Part shown: piece after piece, positions 36,318 through 45,281 of the stretch
Position numbering within the stretch: position 1 is the stretch's first letter
Layout: each line of letters begins with the position of its first letter
NCBI GenBank assembly: GCA_020532545.1
Contig: JAJBAW010000010.1
Coordinates: forward strand, 1-63,468
Direction of reading: 5' to 3'
DNA: 63,468 nucleotides
DNA from: Candidatus Cloacimonadota bacterium
Lineage (GTDB): Bacteria; Cloacimonadota; Cloacimonadia; Cloacimonadales; Cloacimonadaceae
Notes under the pieces: model-generated
Databases searched by the model: none
Seen by the model: only the letters and a program-made list of their open reading frames with translations
What the model was told of the DNA's origin: nothing
Program-made: the position numbers and the translations under genes

Positions 36318-36733
36318 TTGGGGTTTCCTTTTATGTAATTATGCTGCCACACTATAGGAACTGCCAATTTTGTAAAGGAATTGTTTTGAATATCTTGACC
36401 GTTGCCTATATTATCTTGCATGTGATAAGAGCCAAGCCCATAAAACCTTAGCGCTTGCTTAGCTCTTCAATTGGGTTTTAACGGGCTTTTAACTCGAGTT
36501 GACTCAGGGTTTCGAGTCAACTCGAGTCGAACATATCTTAAAAGCGTGTCCGGAAGTAGAGGAAGGGCCGGGCTTTTAGGCTGGAAAACGGCTTTTTACT
36601 GCTTGGATTTTGAGCATAGCGCTAAGAGATTCGAGCCTTTTAGAGGTAAATCTTGCGGAATACTCACAGCAGGCTTGACAAAAACTGCCTGATCAAATAG
36701 AATGTCAGTTAAAATGAAATATATGGAGTAGCG
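36318..36733. other. Divergent intergenic region with palindrome
   Basis: 416 bases between the helicase (-) and oadB (+). It contains the third dispersed palindrome (36492-36527) and AT-rich stretches suited to promoters. No supported gene. Confidence 0.45.
36492..36527. repeat. Dispersed palindrome family, copy 3
   Basis: ACTCGAGTTGACTC (36492-36505) and GAGTCAACTCGAGT (36514-36527) are perfect reverse complements around 8 bases. The flanks GGGCTTTTA and CTTAAAAGCGTGTC resemble those of copies 1, 2 and 4. Confidence 0.75.
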
Positions 36734-37834
36734 ATGCAGACGATGTTTTCCGGACTGCTGGAATTTCAGCTTTCCCAGATGATTATGATCATCGTGGGTT
36801 TGGTGCTGATTTGGCTGGCGATAGCGAAAAAATATGAACCGGCCTTGCTGTTGCCGATCGGATTTGGGACCATACTCACCAATATTCCGATGTCTGCAGC
36901 CATCGGTGATCATGGCCCACTCACGATCCTGTTTAAAGCGGGAATCGAAACAGAGCTGTTTCCTCTATTGATATTTATCGCCATTGGGGCGATGATAGAT
37001 TTTACGCCGCTCTTGAAGAATCCGTTTATGTTGCTATTTGGTGCGGCTGCGCAGTTGGGAATCTTTGTTACCATCATCCTGGCAGCGCTTTGGGGATTTG
37101 ATATCAAAGAAGCTGCATCGATAGGAATCATCGGAGCAGCAGATGGGCCGACCTCGATCTATGTGGCCAATCGCTTTGCTCCCAATCTCTTGGGGCCGAT
37201 ATCTGTGGCCGCATATTCTTACATGGCATTGGTGCCTATTATACAACCCCCTGTGATTCGTGCGCTTACCACCAAAAAAGAACGCTTGATTCGCATGGAT
37301 TATCATTCTGGCGATGTCTCGAAGACAGTAAAGATCATCTTTCCCATTGCCATCACTCTCGTCGCTGGAATCTTTGTGCCAGCATCTTTGGCCTTGATCG
37401 GCTTTTTGATGTTTGGCAATCTTCTGCGCGAATGTGGCGTGTTGGACAGCCTGTCCAAATCCGCTCAAAACGAACTGGGCAATGTGGTTACCATCCTTTT
37501 GGGCATCACCATAGCCAGCAAAATGCAAGGAGAGTATTTCCTGCGTCCGCAGACCTTGCTCATCCTCGTTTTGGGGCTGGTTGCCTTTATCTTCGATACA
37601 GCAGGTGGGGTGCTTTTTGCCAAGCTGCTCAATCTTTTCCGCAAGGAAAAAGTGAATCCCATGATCGGAGCTTGCGGGATTTCCGCGTTTCCGATGAGTG
37701 CCCGCGTAATTCATCAAATGGGACAAAAGGAAGATCCTTTCAATTTCCTTTTGATGCCAGCGGTGAGCGTCAACGTCGGCGGGCAGATTAGTTCTGTCAT
37801 TGCCGGAGGGATAATTCTTGCGCTCTTAGCGTAA
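36734..37834 (+). CDS. Na+-translocating decarboxylase beta subunit (OadB/GcdB/MmdB family)
   Basis: A 366-residue integral membrane protein that couples decarboxylation of a biotin-bound carboxyl to Na+ export. It has about nine to eleven hydrophobic segments and the family motifs LLPIGFGTILTNIP, GIIGAADGPTSIYVANRFAP (carrying the essential Asp), NPMIGACGISAFPMSARV and NFLLMPAVSVNVGGQISSVIAGG. The alpha, gamma and biotin carrier subunits are not adjacent, so the substrate (oxaloacetate, methylmalonyl- or glutaconyl-CoA) cannot be assigned. GGAG precedes the ATG. Confidence 0.92.
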   Translation: MQTMFSGLLEFQLSQMIMIIVGLVLIWLAIAKKYEPALLLPIGFGTILTNIPMSAAIGDHGPLTILFKAGIETELFPLLIFIAIGAMIDFTPLLKNPFMLLFGAAAQLGIFVTIILAALWGFDIKEAASIGIIGAADGPTSIYVANRFAPNLLGPISVAAYSYMALVPIIQPPVIRALTTKKERLIRMDYHSGDVSKTVKIIFPIAITLVAGIFVPASLALIGFLMFGNLLRECGVLDSLSKSAQNELGNVVTILLGITIASKMQGEYFLRPQTLLILVLGLVAFIFDTAGGVLFAKLLNLFRKEKVNPMIGACGISAFPMSARVIHQMGQKEDPFNFLLMPAVSVNVGGQISSVIAGGIILALLA

Positions 37835-37845
37835 AGAGGAAGTTC

Positions 37846-38229
37846 ATGACAAAGAATTTGAATTCATTGCTGGAAGTGGCACGCGAGGCTGCAAAACAAG
37901 CTTATGCCCCCTACTCCGGCTTTCGGGTGGGCAGTGCACTGCGATGCAAGGATGGCACTGTCTTTAGCGGTTGTAATGTCGAAAATGCCTCATATTCGCT
38001 GTCCATCTGTGCGGAACGCGCTGCGATCTTCAAAGCCGTGAGCGAAGGCAAACAGGATTTTACTGCGATTGCCATCTACGTGGATAGCGATAAGCTTTTC
38101 CCCCCTTGTGGAGCTTGCCGGCAAGTCATACATGAATTTGGCTCCGAGATCTCCGTGATCTATGCCAATCATGACGAGACCTTTGAAACCACTATTGCAG
38201 AGTTGCTGCCGGGAGCCTTTAGCCTGTGA
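37846..38229 (+). CDS. cdd: Cytidine deaminase
   Basis: A 127-residue Zn-dependent deaminase of the small homotetrameric type (cytidine to uridine). The catalytic CAERAA (Cys and Glu) and PPCGACRQ (two Cys) Zn motifs are intact, with the substrate loop GCNVENASYSLSICAERAA. AGAGGAAG precedes the ATG. The stop overlaps the next start. Confidence 0.95.
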   Translation: MTKNLNSLLEVAREAAKQAYAPYSGFRVGSALRCKDGTVFSGCNVENASYSLSICAERAAIFKAVSEGKQDFTAIAIYVDSDKLFPPCGACRQVIHEFGSEISVIYANHDETFETTIAELLPGAFSL

Positions 38230-39143
38230 TCTATCCAGAGCTGCAGGCCTGCACAATATGTCCCCGGAATTGTGGTGTAAACCGCTATCAGGATAAGGGA
38301 TATTGCCAGGCTCCTGCCGAGCTCAAGATAAATCTAGCGCAATTGCATTTTGGGGAGGAACCTCCCATTTCGGGCAGCCAGGGCAGCGGAACGATCTTCT
38401 TTAGCCATTGCAACCTCCGCTGTGTATTTTGTCAGAATCATCTAATTAGTCTGCAAGGCTCTGGCCACCAGATCTCCGAAGAAGAACTTCTGAAGATCTT
38501 CTTTGATTTGCAGGCCCAGGGTGCTCACAATATCAATCTGGTCACCCCCACACATTATAGCATTCCTCTGATCTCTGTGCTGAAAAAAGCTAAAGAGCAG
38601 GGACTGGGGATTCCCATTCTCTGGAATAGCAGCGCTTATGAAAGCGTAGAAACGCTCAAAAAGCTGGATGGTTTGGTGGATATGTATCTGCCTGATTTCA
38701 AGTATTACCATCCCCTTTATTCAAAAAAGTATTCACATGCAGCGGATTATCCAGCGATAGCGCTAGCGGCTCTCAAAGAAATGGTAAAGCAAACCGGATT
38801 TTTGCAAGAAGATCCTGGCGGAATTGCTACAAAAGGGGTATTGGTAAGACTTCTACTGCTGCCTAATGCCCTCAGCGGAACCAAGGATAGTCTGCGTTTA
38901 CTGGCCGATGAGATTGGCACGAGCCTGCCTCTGAGCCTGATGGCGCAATATTATCCCGTTGGTGAAGCTGTGCATATAGCAGAGCTGAACCGGGGAGTGA
39001 AACCTATAGAATATCAAACTGTGGTGGAGACAGCAGAGGAGATTGGCTTTGAAAACATCTTTGCCCAAGAGCTTTCCTGCGACGACCACTGGACTCCAAA
39101 ATTTCTCGACATAGCCAAACAGGGAGTTGAACATGAAAACTAA
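38226..39143 (+). CDS. Radical SAM protein, PflX/COG1313 type
   Basis: A 305-residue radical SAM protein related to pyruvate formate-lyase activating enzymes. CTICPRNCGVNR at the N terminus and the cluster motif CNLRCVFC near residue 60, in SHCNLRCVFCQNH, are as in the uncharacterised PflX family. GTHNxxLVTPTHY-like (AHNINLVTPTHY) and LPDFKYY are also typical. GTG start overlapping cdd (GTGA). The substrate is unknown. Confidence 0.88.
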   Translation: MIYPELQACTICPRNCGVNRYQDKGYCQAPAELKINLAQLHFGEEPPISGSQGSGTIFFSHCNLRCVFCQNHLISLQGSGHQISEEELLKIFFDLQAQGAHNINLVTPTHYSIPLISVLKKAKEQGLGIPILWNSSAYESVETLKKLDGLVDMYLPDFKYYHPLYSKKYSHAADYPAIALAALKEMVKQTGFLQEDPGGIATKGVLVRLLLLPNALSGTKDSLRLLADEIGTSLPLSLMAQYYPVGEAVHIAELNRGVKPIEYQTVVETAEEIGFENIFAQELSCDDHWTPKFLDIAKQGVEHEN

Positions 39144-40248
39144 GCTTATTATCATAATGCTGCTTTTGATCACGATTTCACTAAGTGCCATCAATATCGA
39201 AATGCGGGGAACATCCGAAAAACATAAGGTTGCAGAAATTCAGATAGATGGCATCAACTATGTCTCGATCAAGGACCTGGGCCCCGTACTGAAATGCATC
39301 AGCAAACAGGAGCGGCTGGACCAAAGACTGTATCTGCATTTCTTTGGCGAAACCTTCATCTTCCTGGAAGGAAGCTCTTATTATAGCTATAAGATTGATT
39401 CTTACAATATGCACTTTCCGCTGATCCGTAGAGCGGCAGATTACTATCTGCCCACAGTGTTCCTCACGGAGCACGTGCCCTTGCACTTTGAGCAAGAAGC
39501 TACGTACAAAAGAGGCATTCTTTCGGTAAAACAACCGGTGGACCATAGCGTTCAGGTGATTGTGCTGGATCCTGGCCACGGTGGAAAAGATCCCGGAGCC
39601 GTCGGTAAAACACTCAAAGCCAAAGAAAAGGACGTGAACCTTGCAGTGGCTCTAAAGCTAAAAACCCTATTGGAAAATGAATTGGGTGTGAGAGTGCTGA
39701 TGACACGCTCAGACGACCGTTTTGTTTCCCTGGGAGATCGGACCCGGTTTGCCAATGAAAACAAAGCAAATCTATTTATCAGTATTCACGCCAATTCCTC
39801 CAAAAATAGCTCTCCCAGCGGGACGGAGACCTACTATCTGGCTACAGCCATGACCTCCGATGCCAGAGCTGTGGAAGCTCTGGAAAACAAAGTGGTGGAA
39901 CTCTATGAAGGTGGCGCTTCGGCTCGCAGTAAGTACGACGGTCTGGATTTTATCCTCAGTGACCTCAGCCAGACGGAGCATCTGCAAAGCAGTAATGAGC
40001 TGGCCAGCAGTGTTCAACAAAACTTGATTGCGGGTTGTAAGGCCTATGACCGAGGTGTGAAACAGGCAAATTTCTATGTCTTGAAAGGTGCCTTTATGCC
40101 ATCAGTCCTTATTGAACTGGGCTTTTTGTCCAATCCCGAAGAAGAGCGCCTGCTGGTGAATGAAGATTATCAACAGCGTTTGGCCAGAACTATCTTTGAA
40201 GGGCTCAAACGTTTTAAATACCGCTATGACAGGATTCGCAATACATGA
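39133..40248 (+). CDS. N-acetylmuramoyl-L-alanine amidase (Amidase_3)
   Basis: 371 residues. A signal peptide (MKTKLIIIMLLLITISLSAI) is followed by a copper-amine-oxidase-N-like substrate domain (about 30-130) and the zinc amidase domain: LDPGHGGKDPGAVG, KEKDVNLAVALKL, RSDDRFVSLGDRTRFAN, ISIHANSS and SVLIELGFLSNPEE. It cleaves peptide stems from peptidoglycan in the periplasm. The start at 39133 is set by GGGAG 7 bases upstream. It overlaps the kinase gene by 4 bases. Confidence 0.93.
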   Translation: MKTKLIIIMLLLITISLSAINIEMRGTSEKHKVAEIQIDGINYVSIKDLGPVLKCISKQERLDQRLYLHFFGETFIFLEGSSYYSYKIDSYNMHFPLIRRAADYYLPTVFLTEHVPLHFEQEATYKRGILSVKQPVDHSVQVIVLDPGHGGKDPGAVGKTLKAKEKDVNLAVALKLKTLLENELGVRVLMTRSDDRFVSLGDRTRFANENKANLFISIHANSSKNSSPSGTETYYLATAMTSDARAVEALENKVVELYEGGASARSKYDGLDFILSDLSQTEHLQSSNELASSVQQNLIAGCKAYDRGVKQANFYVLKGAFMPSVLIELGFLSNPEEERLLVNEDYQQRLARTIFEGLKRFKYRYDRIRNT

Positions 40249-41012
40249 ATAAGCATTATATGCCCAAACGTCGGATCACCGATGATTATCTGAATCCATA
40301 CAATACCGACAATTGTACAGAAGCGAAAAGCGCATTTATCTCGAATGTAAGCCATGAAATACGCACTCCTATGAATGCCATCATGGGCTTTGCGCAGATG
40401 CTAAAATGCACGGAACTTTCCACTAAACAAGAGGACTATGTGGATGTGATCCTGGAAAGCGGAAACAAGCTTCTGGCTATAATCAGCAATCTTTTGGATC
40501 TCTCCAATCTGCAGATCCATAAGACGAGCCTACATCAGGTTCCTTGTAATCTGAATCAACTGGTAGAAGGCATCTGGCAGCATTATCGGCCACTGATCGC
40601 GGCTAAAAATCTCAAACCGATACTCGAGCTAGAAAAGGATCTGCCGATTGCCAGGCTGGATGGCGAAAAGCTGGAAAGGGTGCTGAGCTATATTCTCTCC
40701 AATGCGATCAAATTCACCGCCTCGGGCTCGGTGGCGCTGAGGCTAAAGCTGATCTCTGCCGCAGAAACAGAGCCTTACCTGGATATCGAGGTGGAAGACA
40801 CAGGCTGCGGGATAGAGCAAAGCCGTCTCAAGCTCATCTTTGAAGTGTTTGAACAGGCCGACAACAGCGTGACCCGCGCTTATCCGGGCATGGGTCTGGG
40901 CCTGGGGATTTCCAGCAAGATCGTGGAACTCCTGGGAGGCGAGATTAGCGCCAGTTCTCAGCTTGGTAAAGGCAGTTGCTTACACCTTAAAGTACCCGTT
41001 AAACTCTCTTAA
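40245..41012 (+). CDS. Cytoplasmic sensor histidine kinase, HisKA + HATPase only
   Basis: A 255-residue kinase with no membrane segment, PAS, GAF or receiver domain. The phosphorylated His is in FISNVSHEIRTPMNAIMGF (about 32-50); the ATPase domain has the N box (YILSNAIKFT), G1 (VEDTGCGI) and G2 (GMGLGLGIS). ATGA overlap with the amidase gene. The partner regulator and the signal are not in the window. Confidence 0.9.
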   Translation: MNKHYMPKRRITDDYLNPYNTDNCTEAKSAFISNVSHEIRTPMNAIMGFAQMLKCTELSTKQEDYVDVILESGNKLLAIISNLLDLSNLQIHKTSLHQVPCNLNQLVEGIWQHYRPLIAAKNLKPILELEKDLPIARLDGEKLERVLSYILSNAIKFTASGSVALRLKLISAAETEPYLDIEVEDTGCGIEQSRLKLIFEVFEQADNSVTRAYPGMGLGLGISSKIVELLGGEISASSQLGKGSCLHLKVPVKLS

Positions 41013-42287
41013 ATGGCAGTAAAGATCCAATCCATAGAACCAGGCAGTCTGGCCCAGGAATCTGGGATGCAGGCCGTAGATAAAATCGTCTCTGTCAATG
41101 GAGTCCAGATCAGGGATTTCCTGGATTTGCAGTTTTACGTTAACGATTATCAGCTCGATTTCATCCTGGAAGACCCCTCTGGCAAAGAGCGTGAGCTTAC
41201 CATCTATCGCGAATTGGCCAGACCGCTGGGTATCATCCCGGAGGATTACCGGCATCGCAATTGCCAAAACAACTGTATTTTCTGTTTTATCGATCAAATG
41301 CCTTCAGGAATGCGCAGTAGCCTGTATGCCAAGGATGATGATTATCTCTTGTCTTTTGTATATGGCAATTACATCACCTTGACCAATCTCAAAGAAGGGG
41401 ATCTTACTCGCATCCTTGATCAACACATCAGCCCGCTGTATGTCTCTTTGCACAGCAGCAATATGGATACCCGCCAGGAGCTGATGCGCTCTGCTCATCC
41501 GATAAATGTGATGGCTACCTTAGCGGAACTTTCGGAGAGCGGAATAGAGTTTCACATTCAGATAGTATGCGTGCCGGGTTTCAACGATGGCCCGGAGCTC
41601 AAACGCAGTGTCAGCGACCTCATGGATGAGCGCTTGAATATCCTCTCCATCGGAGTGGTGCCGGTGGGGCTCACCAAATACAGAGACGGGCTTTGCCAGC
41701 TAAACAGTTTTGATCAGAACAGAGCGATTCAGGTTTTGGACATTCTGGATGAACTGAGAACAACGCACAAAAGCCAAATCATCTATCCAGCGGATGAACT
41801 CTTTGTTTTGGCACAAAGACCTGTGCCGGAGGTGGAATACTATCAGGATTTTCCTCAACTAGAAAATGGCATCGGCATGCTGAGCCTGAGCTATGCAAAC
41901 TTTCGAAAGCGCAAACGCGCTATCTTAAAAGAGCTGCGTCAAAGTGGGGGAGACTTTATGATCCTTTGCTCGACCAGTGCCCAAACGCTAATCGCTCAAA
42001 TCGTAAAGGAATTGAACCTGCGGCTCAAGGGACAGCAGATCACTATGCAAGTCATCAGAAACGACTTTTTCGGAGCGCAGGTTACCGTGGCGGGACTCAT
42101 CACATTCTCTGATATAGCAGGGCAATATGCCCCTCAGAAGCCGGTTACAGTGATCTTGCCGGATGTGATCTTCAATCATGAAGGCCTTACGCTGGACGGG
42201 AAGAGCAGGGATGATCTCAGCAAGCATCTGGACACTCCAATCATCTTGATGGATCAGCTTTGGGAAGCTTGGCAATGCCTGGCTTAA
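41013..42287 (+). CDS. DUF512 family Fe-S/radical-SAM-like protein with PDZ domain
   Basis: 424 residues. An N-terminal PDZ-like domain (PGSLAQESGMQAVDKIVSVNG) is followed by a radical-SAM-like core with the CQNNCIFCFIDQMP cysteine motif and the DDYLLSFVYGNYITLTNL segment typical of this family, and a C-terminal DUF512 domain. Related cyanobacterial proteins are called Fe-S oxidoreductases; the reaction is unknown. It starts directly after the kinase stop. Confidence 0.88.
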   Translation: MAVKIQSIEPGSLAQESGMQAVDKIVSVNGVQIRDFLDLQFYVNDYQLDFILEDPSGKERELTIYRELARPLGIIPEDYRHRNCQNNCIFCFIDQMPSGMRSSLYAKDDDYLLSFVYGNYITLTNLKEGDLTRILDQHISPLYVSLHSSNMDTRQELMRSAHPINVMATLAELSESGIEFHIQIVCVPGFNDGPELKRSVSDLMDERLNILSIGVVPVGLTKYRDGLCQLNSFDQNRAIQVLDILDELRTTHKSQIIYPADELFVLAQRPVPEVEYYQDFPQLENGIGMLSLSYANFRKRKRAILKELRQSGGDFMILCSTSAQTLIAQIVKELNLRLKGQQITMQVIRNDFFGAQVTVAGLITFSDIAGQYAPQKPVTVILPDVIFNHEGLTLDGKSRDDLSKHLDTPIILMDQLWEAWQCLA

Positions 42288-42362
42288 AGATTTTACTTGA
42301 AGGTTTTCCCCCCTCATTTATTTTGACTCACAATGACTAATTATGGATCAAAGGAGCTATCA

Positions 42363-42842
42363 ATGCGAATAATAGAAGGTAATCTGGTCTCCAAGGGCTA
42401 CCGCTTCAGCATCGTTGTAAGTAGATTCAACGAGATCATCAGCGGGAAACTGCTGGAAGGCGCGCTGGACTGTCTGCGCAGAAGTGAAGTGCGCGAAGAA
42501 GACATCACTGTGATCTGGGTGCCGGGAGCTTTTGAGATACCTATGGTAGCTCAGATAGCCGCCCAGGAGCTAGACACAGATGCAGTGATCTGCCTGGGAG
42601 CGGTAATCCGCGGTAGCACACCCCACTTCGAGTATGTATCAGCCGAAGTGAGCAAAGGTGTAGCACAGGCCTCGATGCATAGTGGCAAACCGGTTATATT
42701 TGGAGTGCTGACTACAGATAGTGTGGATCAAGCCATAGAAAGAGCTGGCTCAAAAGCTGGCAACAAAGGTTTTACTGCGGCTAGCAACGCCGTGGAAATG
42801 GTAAGCCTCATGCGGGAGATAAAAAATGGGACAAAGGCGTAA
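42363..42842 (+). CDS. ribH: 6,7-dimethyl-8-ribityllumazine synthase
   Basis: A 159-residue penultimate enzyme of riboflavin synthesis, forming an icosahedral or pentameric shell. Motifs are [44 protein letters not shown] and [17 protein letters not shown]. The start at 42363 is fixed by AAAGGAG; a frame from 42333 adds non-conserved residues. It overlaps nusB by 17 bases, the common ribH-nusB pairing. Confidence 0.96.
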   Translation: MRIIEGNLVSKGYRFSIVVSRFNEIISGKLLEGALDCLRRSEVREEDITVIWVPGAFEIPMVAQIAAQELDTDAVICLGAVIRGSTPHFEYVSAEVSKGVAQASMHSGKPVIFGVLTTDSVDQAIERAGSKAGNKGFTAASNAVEMVSLMREIKNGTKA

Positions 42843-43296
42843 AGCACGCGAATTCGCGGTTCAATGCATCTACGCGCTTGATTTTGCCGAGGTGACGGCA
42901 GATTTCAGAGAATACGGTTTACTCAATGAGTATCCCGAAATCCTGAATCAGCTCACTTCCTCAGAAAACGTAAGCCCCGGCTCAAGCCTCTTTGCCTTCG
43001 CCGATGAATTGGTAAAAAACACCATCATCAATATCGAAGGCATCGAATCTGAGATAGATAAATACACCGAGCACTGGTCTTTAGAATCCATTGCTCATCT
43101 GGATAAAAGCATCCTGATCGTGGCTGTGTATGAACTGATGTTTACCGATACTCCTGCCGCAGTGATCATCAATGAAGCCATTGAGATTGCCAAAAAGTTT
43201 TGCAGTGAGCATACCGGGAAGTTCATCAACGGCATCCTGGACGCTATCAACAAAGGCATTCCTCACAGCTTGCCGGGACGGCAGATCCCCACTTGA
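42826..43296 (+). CDS. nusB: Transcription antitermination factor NusB
   Basis: A 156-residue rRNA antitermination factor, all helical. It has [17 protein letters not shown] at the N terminus, [34 protein letters not shown] and FINGILDAI near the end. Its stop overlaps the next start (TTGA). Confidence 0.95.
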   Translation: MGQRRKAREFAVQCIYALDFAEVTADFREYGLLNEYPEILNQLTSSENVSPGSSLFAFADELVKNTIINIEGIESEIDKYTEHWSLESIAHLDKSILIVAVYELMFTDTPAAVIINEAIEIAKKFCSEHTGKFINGILDAINKGIPHSLPGRQIPT

Positions 43297-44189
43297 TAGA
43301 TATGAATATAAGCTGCAGCATTGGAGTTTTCGCACACAACGAAGAAGCAAACATCCTGCATTTGCTGAAGGCGCTTTCTGCCCAAAAGCTGAGTGAAGTC
43401 AGTGTCGCAGAAATCATCGTGGTTTCCAGTGCCAGTACTGATGCCACCGACGATCTCGTGCGTGAATATGCCCTTGATAACCCACAGGTAAAGCTATATA
43501 CTCAAGCCCGCCGGGAGGGAAAATCCAGTGCCATCAATCTCTTTATGACAGAGGCAAAATCTAACATACTGGTGGTGATTTCCGGGGACGTGATCCCTGC
43601 AGAGCAGACCATAGAGCTTATGGTTTCTGCATTTAAGGATCCCAAAATTGGTGCCAGTGGGGGCAGACCGATGCCGGTGAATTCCGAGCAAAGCTTGATC
43701 GGCTATGCGGTGCATCTTTTGTGGCGCCTGCATCATCGCATGGCAATGATTTCCCCCAAGCTGGGTGAGATGATTGCCTTCCGCAAAGTGATGGAAGGCA
43801 TCCCCAAAGAATCCGCCGTCGATGAAGCCAGCATTGAAGCCATCATCCGCCAAAAAGGCTTGCAACTGAAATATATACCCCAGGCTATCATCCATAATAA
43901 GGGGCCGGAAAACCTGCCTGATTTCATCAAACAGCGTCGCCGCATCCAAAACGGCCATTTGTGGCTGATCAAACGGCAAAAATACCAGGTGGTGTCTCAG
44001 GATAAAGGCACCCTCATCTCGATTTTAAAACAGGAACTCAAAGAGCGCCCTCAAGACTTTGTTAAACTGACTTTGGTAGTGGCATTGGAAGCATATTGCC
44101 GTATGCTGGGTTCTTGGGACTTTTACATCCGGGGCAGAAACCCCTTCGTTTGGGACATATCACACTCCACCAAATCGGTTAAATCATAA
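43293..44189 (+). CDS. Glycosyltransferase family 2
   Basis: A 298-residue GT-A fold enzyme. SIGVFAHNEEANILHLLKAL and IIVVSSASTDATDDLV are the nucleotide-sugar-binding start; the metal-binding region is VVISGDVIPA, and EASIEAIIRQKGLQLKYIPQA lies near the acceptor site. A QRRRIQNGH motif (akin to QxxRW) follows. No clear membrane helix. The start is TTG at 43293 (overlapping nusB) or ATG at 43302. The acceptor is unknown. Confidence 0.85.
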   Translation: MIDMNISCSIGVFAHNEEANILHLLKALSAQKLSEVSVAEIIVVSSASTDATDDLVREYALDNPQVKLYTQARREGKSSAINLFMTEAKSNILVVISGDVIPAEQTIELMVSAFKDPKIGASGGRPMPVNSEQSLIGYAVHLLWRLHHRMAMISPKLGEMIAFRKVMEGIPKESAVDEASIEAIIRQKGLQLKYIPQAIIHNKGPENLPDFIKQRRRIQNGHLWLIKRQKYQVVSQDKGTLISILKQELKERPQDFVKLTLVVALEAYCRMLGSWDFYIRGRNPFVWDISHSTKSVKS

Positions 44190-44198
44190 AGGATGTCC

Positions 44199-45281
44199 AT
44201 GCTACTCATAATGTTTCGCATCGTCGGCTATTGGTTCATGAAGCATATCGGCTTCCCGCGCCTTTTGCCTATGAACTATACAGTTAGTTTACTATACACC
44301 TGCAATTCACGTTGCAGCACTTGCCGGATCTGGAAGAAGAAAGCTGAAAATCTTACTGTGGAAGAATATGGCAAGATCTTTCGCAATATAGGCAGAAGCC
44401 CTTTCTGGATCACCTTTAGCGGGGGAGAGCCTTTCTTGCGTAGAGATATTGTGGAAGTCATTTCCACCATCTACCGTGCTTCCCATCCCCGCATCATAAA
44501 TATCCCCACCAATGGCCTTTTGGTAGATACCATCGTGCAGAAAACTGCTGAGATTGCTCGTGCCTGTCCCAAAGCCCAGATTATCGTTAATGTCTCCATC
44601 GATGGCATAGAAGAGCAGCATGATGAGATCCGCAACGTTCCAGGCAATTACAAAAAGGTAATATCCACATTCCACAAGCTCAAAGCTCTGAAAATCGCCA
44701 ATTTATCAGTCGGCATTCATACCGTGATTTCCAGATTCAATGTAGATAGCTTTTACTCTGTGGCCAATGAACTGATGCGTTTGGAGCCGGATAGCTACAT
44801 CTCTGAAATCGCTGAAGAGAGAGTGGAACTGGATACCGTGGGTTTGGATATCACGCCAGGAAGAGTGGCTTACAAATCTGCTATCGATTACCTCATCCAC
44901 CGCATCAAAAATGAGAAGTACAAAGGGATGAACAAGATTACCATGGCTTTCCGCATTGAGTATTACAATTTGGTAAAAGAGATCATGCGGGATGAAGTGC
45001 AGGTGATCCCTTGTTATGCCGGTTTGGCTTCCTGCCAGATAGCCCCTGATGGAGACGTCTGGAGCTGTTGCGTGAAGGCAAAATCGCTGGGCAACTTGCG
45101 TGATACTAAATACAAATTCGGCAAAGTCTGGTGGTCCAAAGAAGCCAAAAAAGACCGCAAGAGCATCCATAACAAAGAATGCTGGTGCCCTCTGGCCAAT
45201 GCCTATTATACTAATATGCTGATGAATATCCCCACCTTGCTCCGTGTAAGCTACCGCAGCTTTATCAAGTGGTGGAGTTGA
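44199..45281 (+). CDS. Radical SAM protein with SPASM domain
   Basis: 360 residues. The cluster motif CNSRCSTC is near residue 35, FSGGEPFLRRD follows, and a SPASM-type C-terminal Cys cluster (CYAGLASCQIAPDGDVWSCC ... CWCPLAN) binds auxiliary Fe-S clusters. The N-terminal hydrophobic stretch (MLLIMFRIVGYWF) may associate with the membrane. SPASM enzymes modify peptides, lipids or sugars; no precursor peptide gene was found. The start at 44199 is set by AAAGG 6 bases upstream. It overlaps the next gene. Confidence 0.88.
   Translation: MLLIMFRIVGYWFMKHIGFPRLLPMNYTVSLLYTCNSRCSTCRIWKKKAENLTVEEYGKIFRNIGRSPFWITFSGGEPFLRRDIVEVISTIYRASHPRIINIPTNGLLVDTIVQKTAEIARACPKAQIIVNVSIDGIEEQHDEIRNVPGNYKKVISTFHKLKALKIANLSVGIHTVISRFNVDSFYSVANELMRLEPDSYISEIAEERVELDTVGLDITPGRVAYKSAIDYLIHRIKNEKYKGMNKITMAFRIEYYNLVKEIMRDEVQVIPCYAGLASCQIAPDGDVWSCCVKAKSLGNLRDTKYKFGKVWWSKEAKKDRKSIHNKECWCPLANAYYTNMLMNIPTLLRVSYRSFIKWWS

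Noticed and set aside
42288-42362. Promoter or FMN riboswitch before ribH
   Set aside because: The 75-base gap is too short for an FMN riboswitch and shows none of its conserved segments; a TTGACT has no suitable -10.
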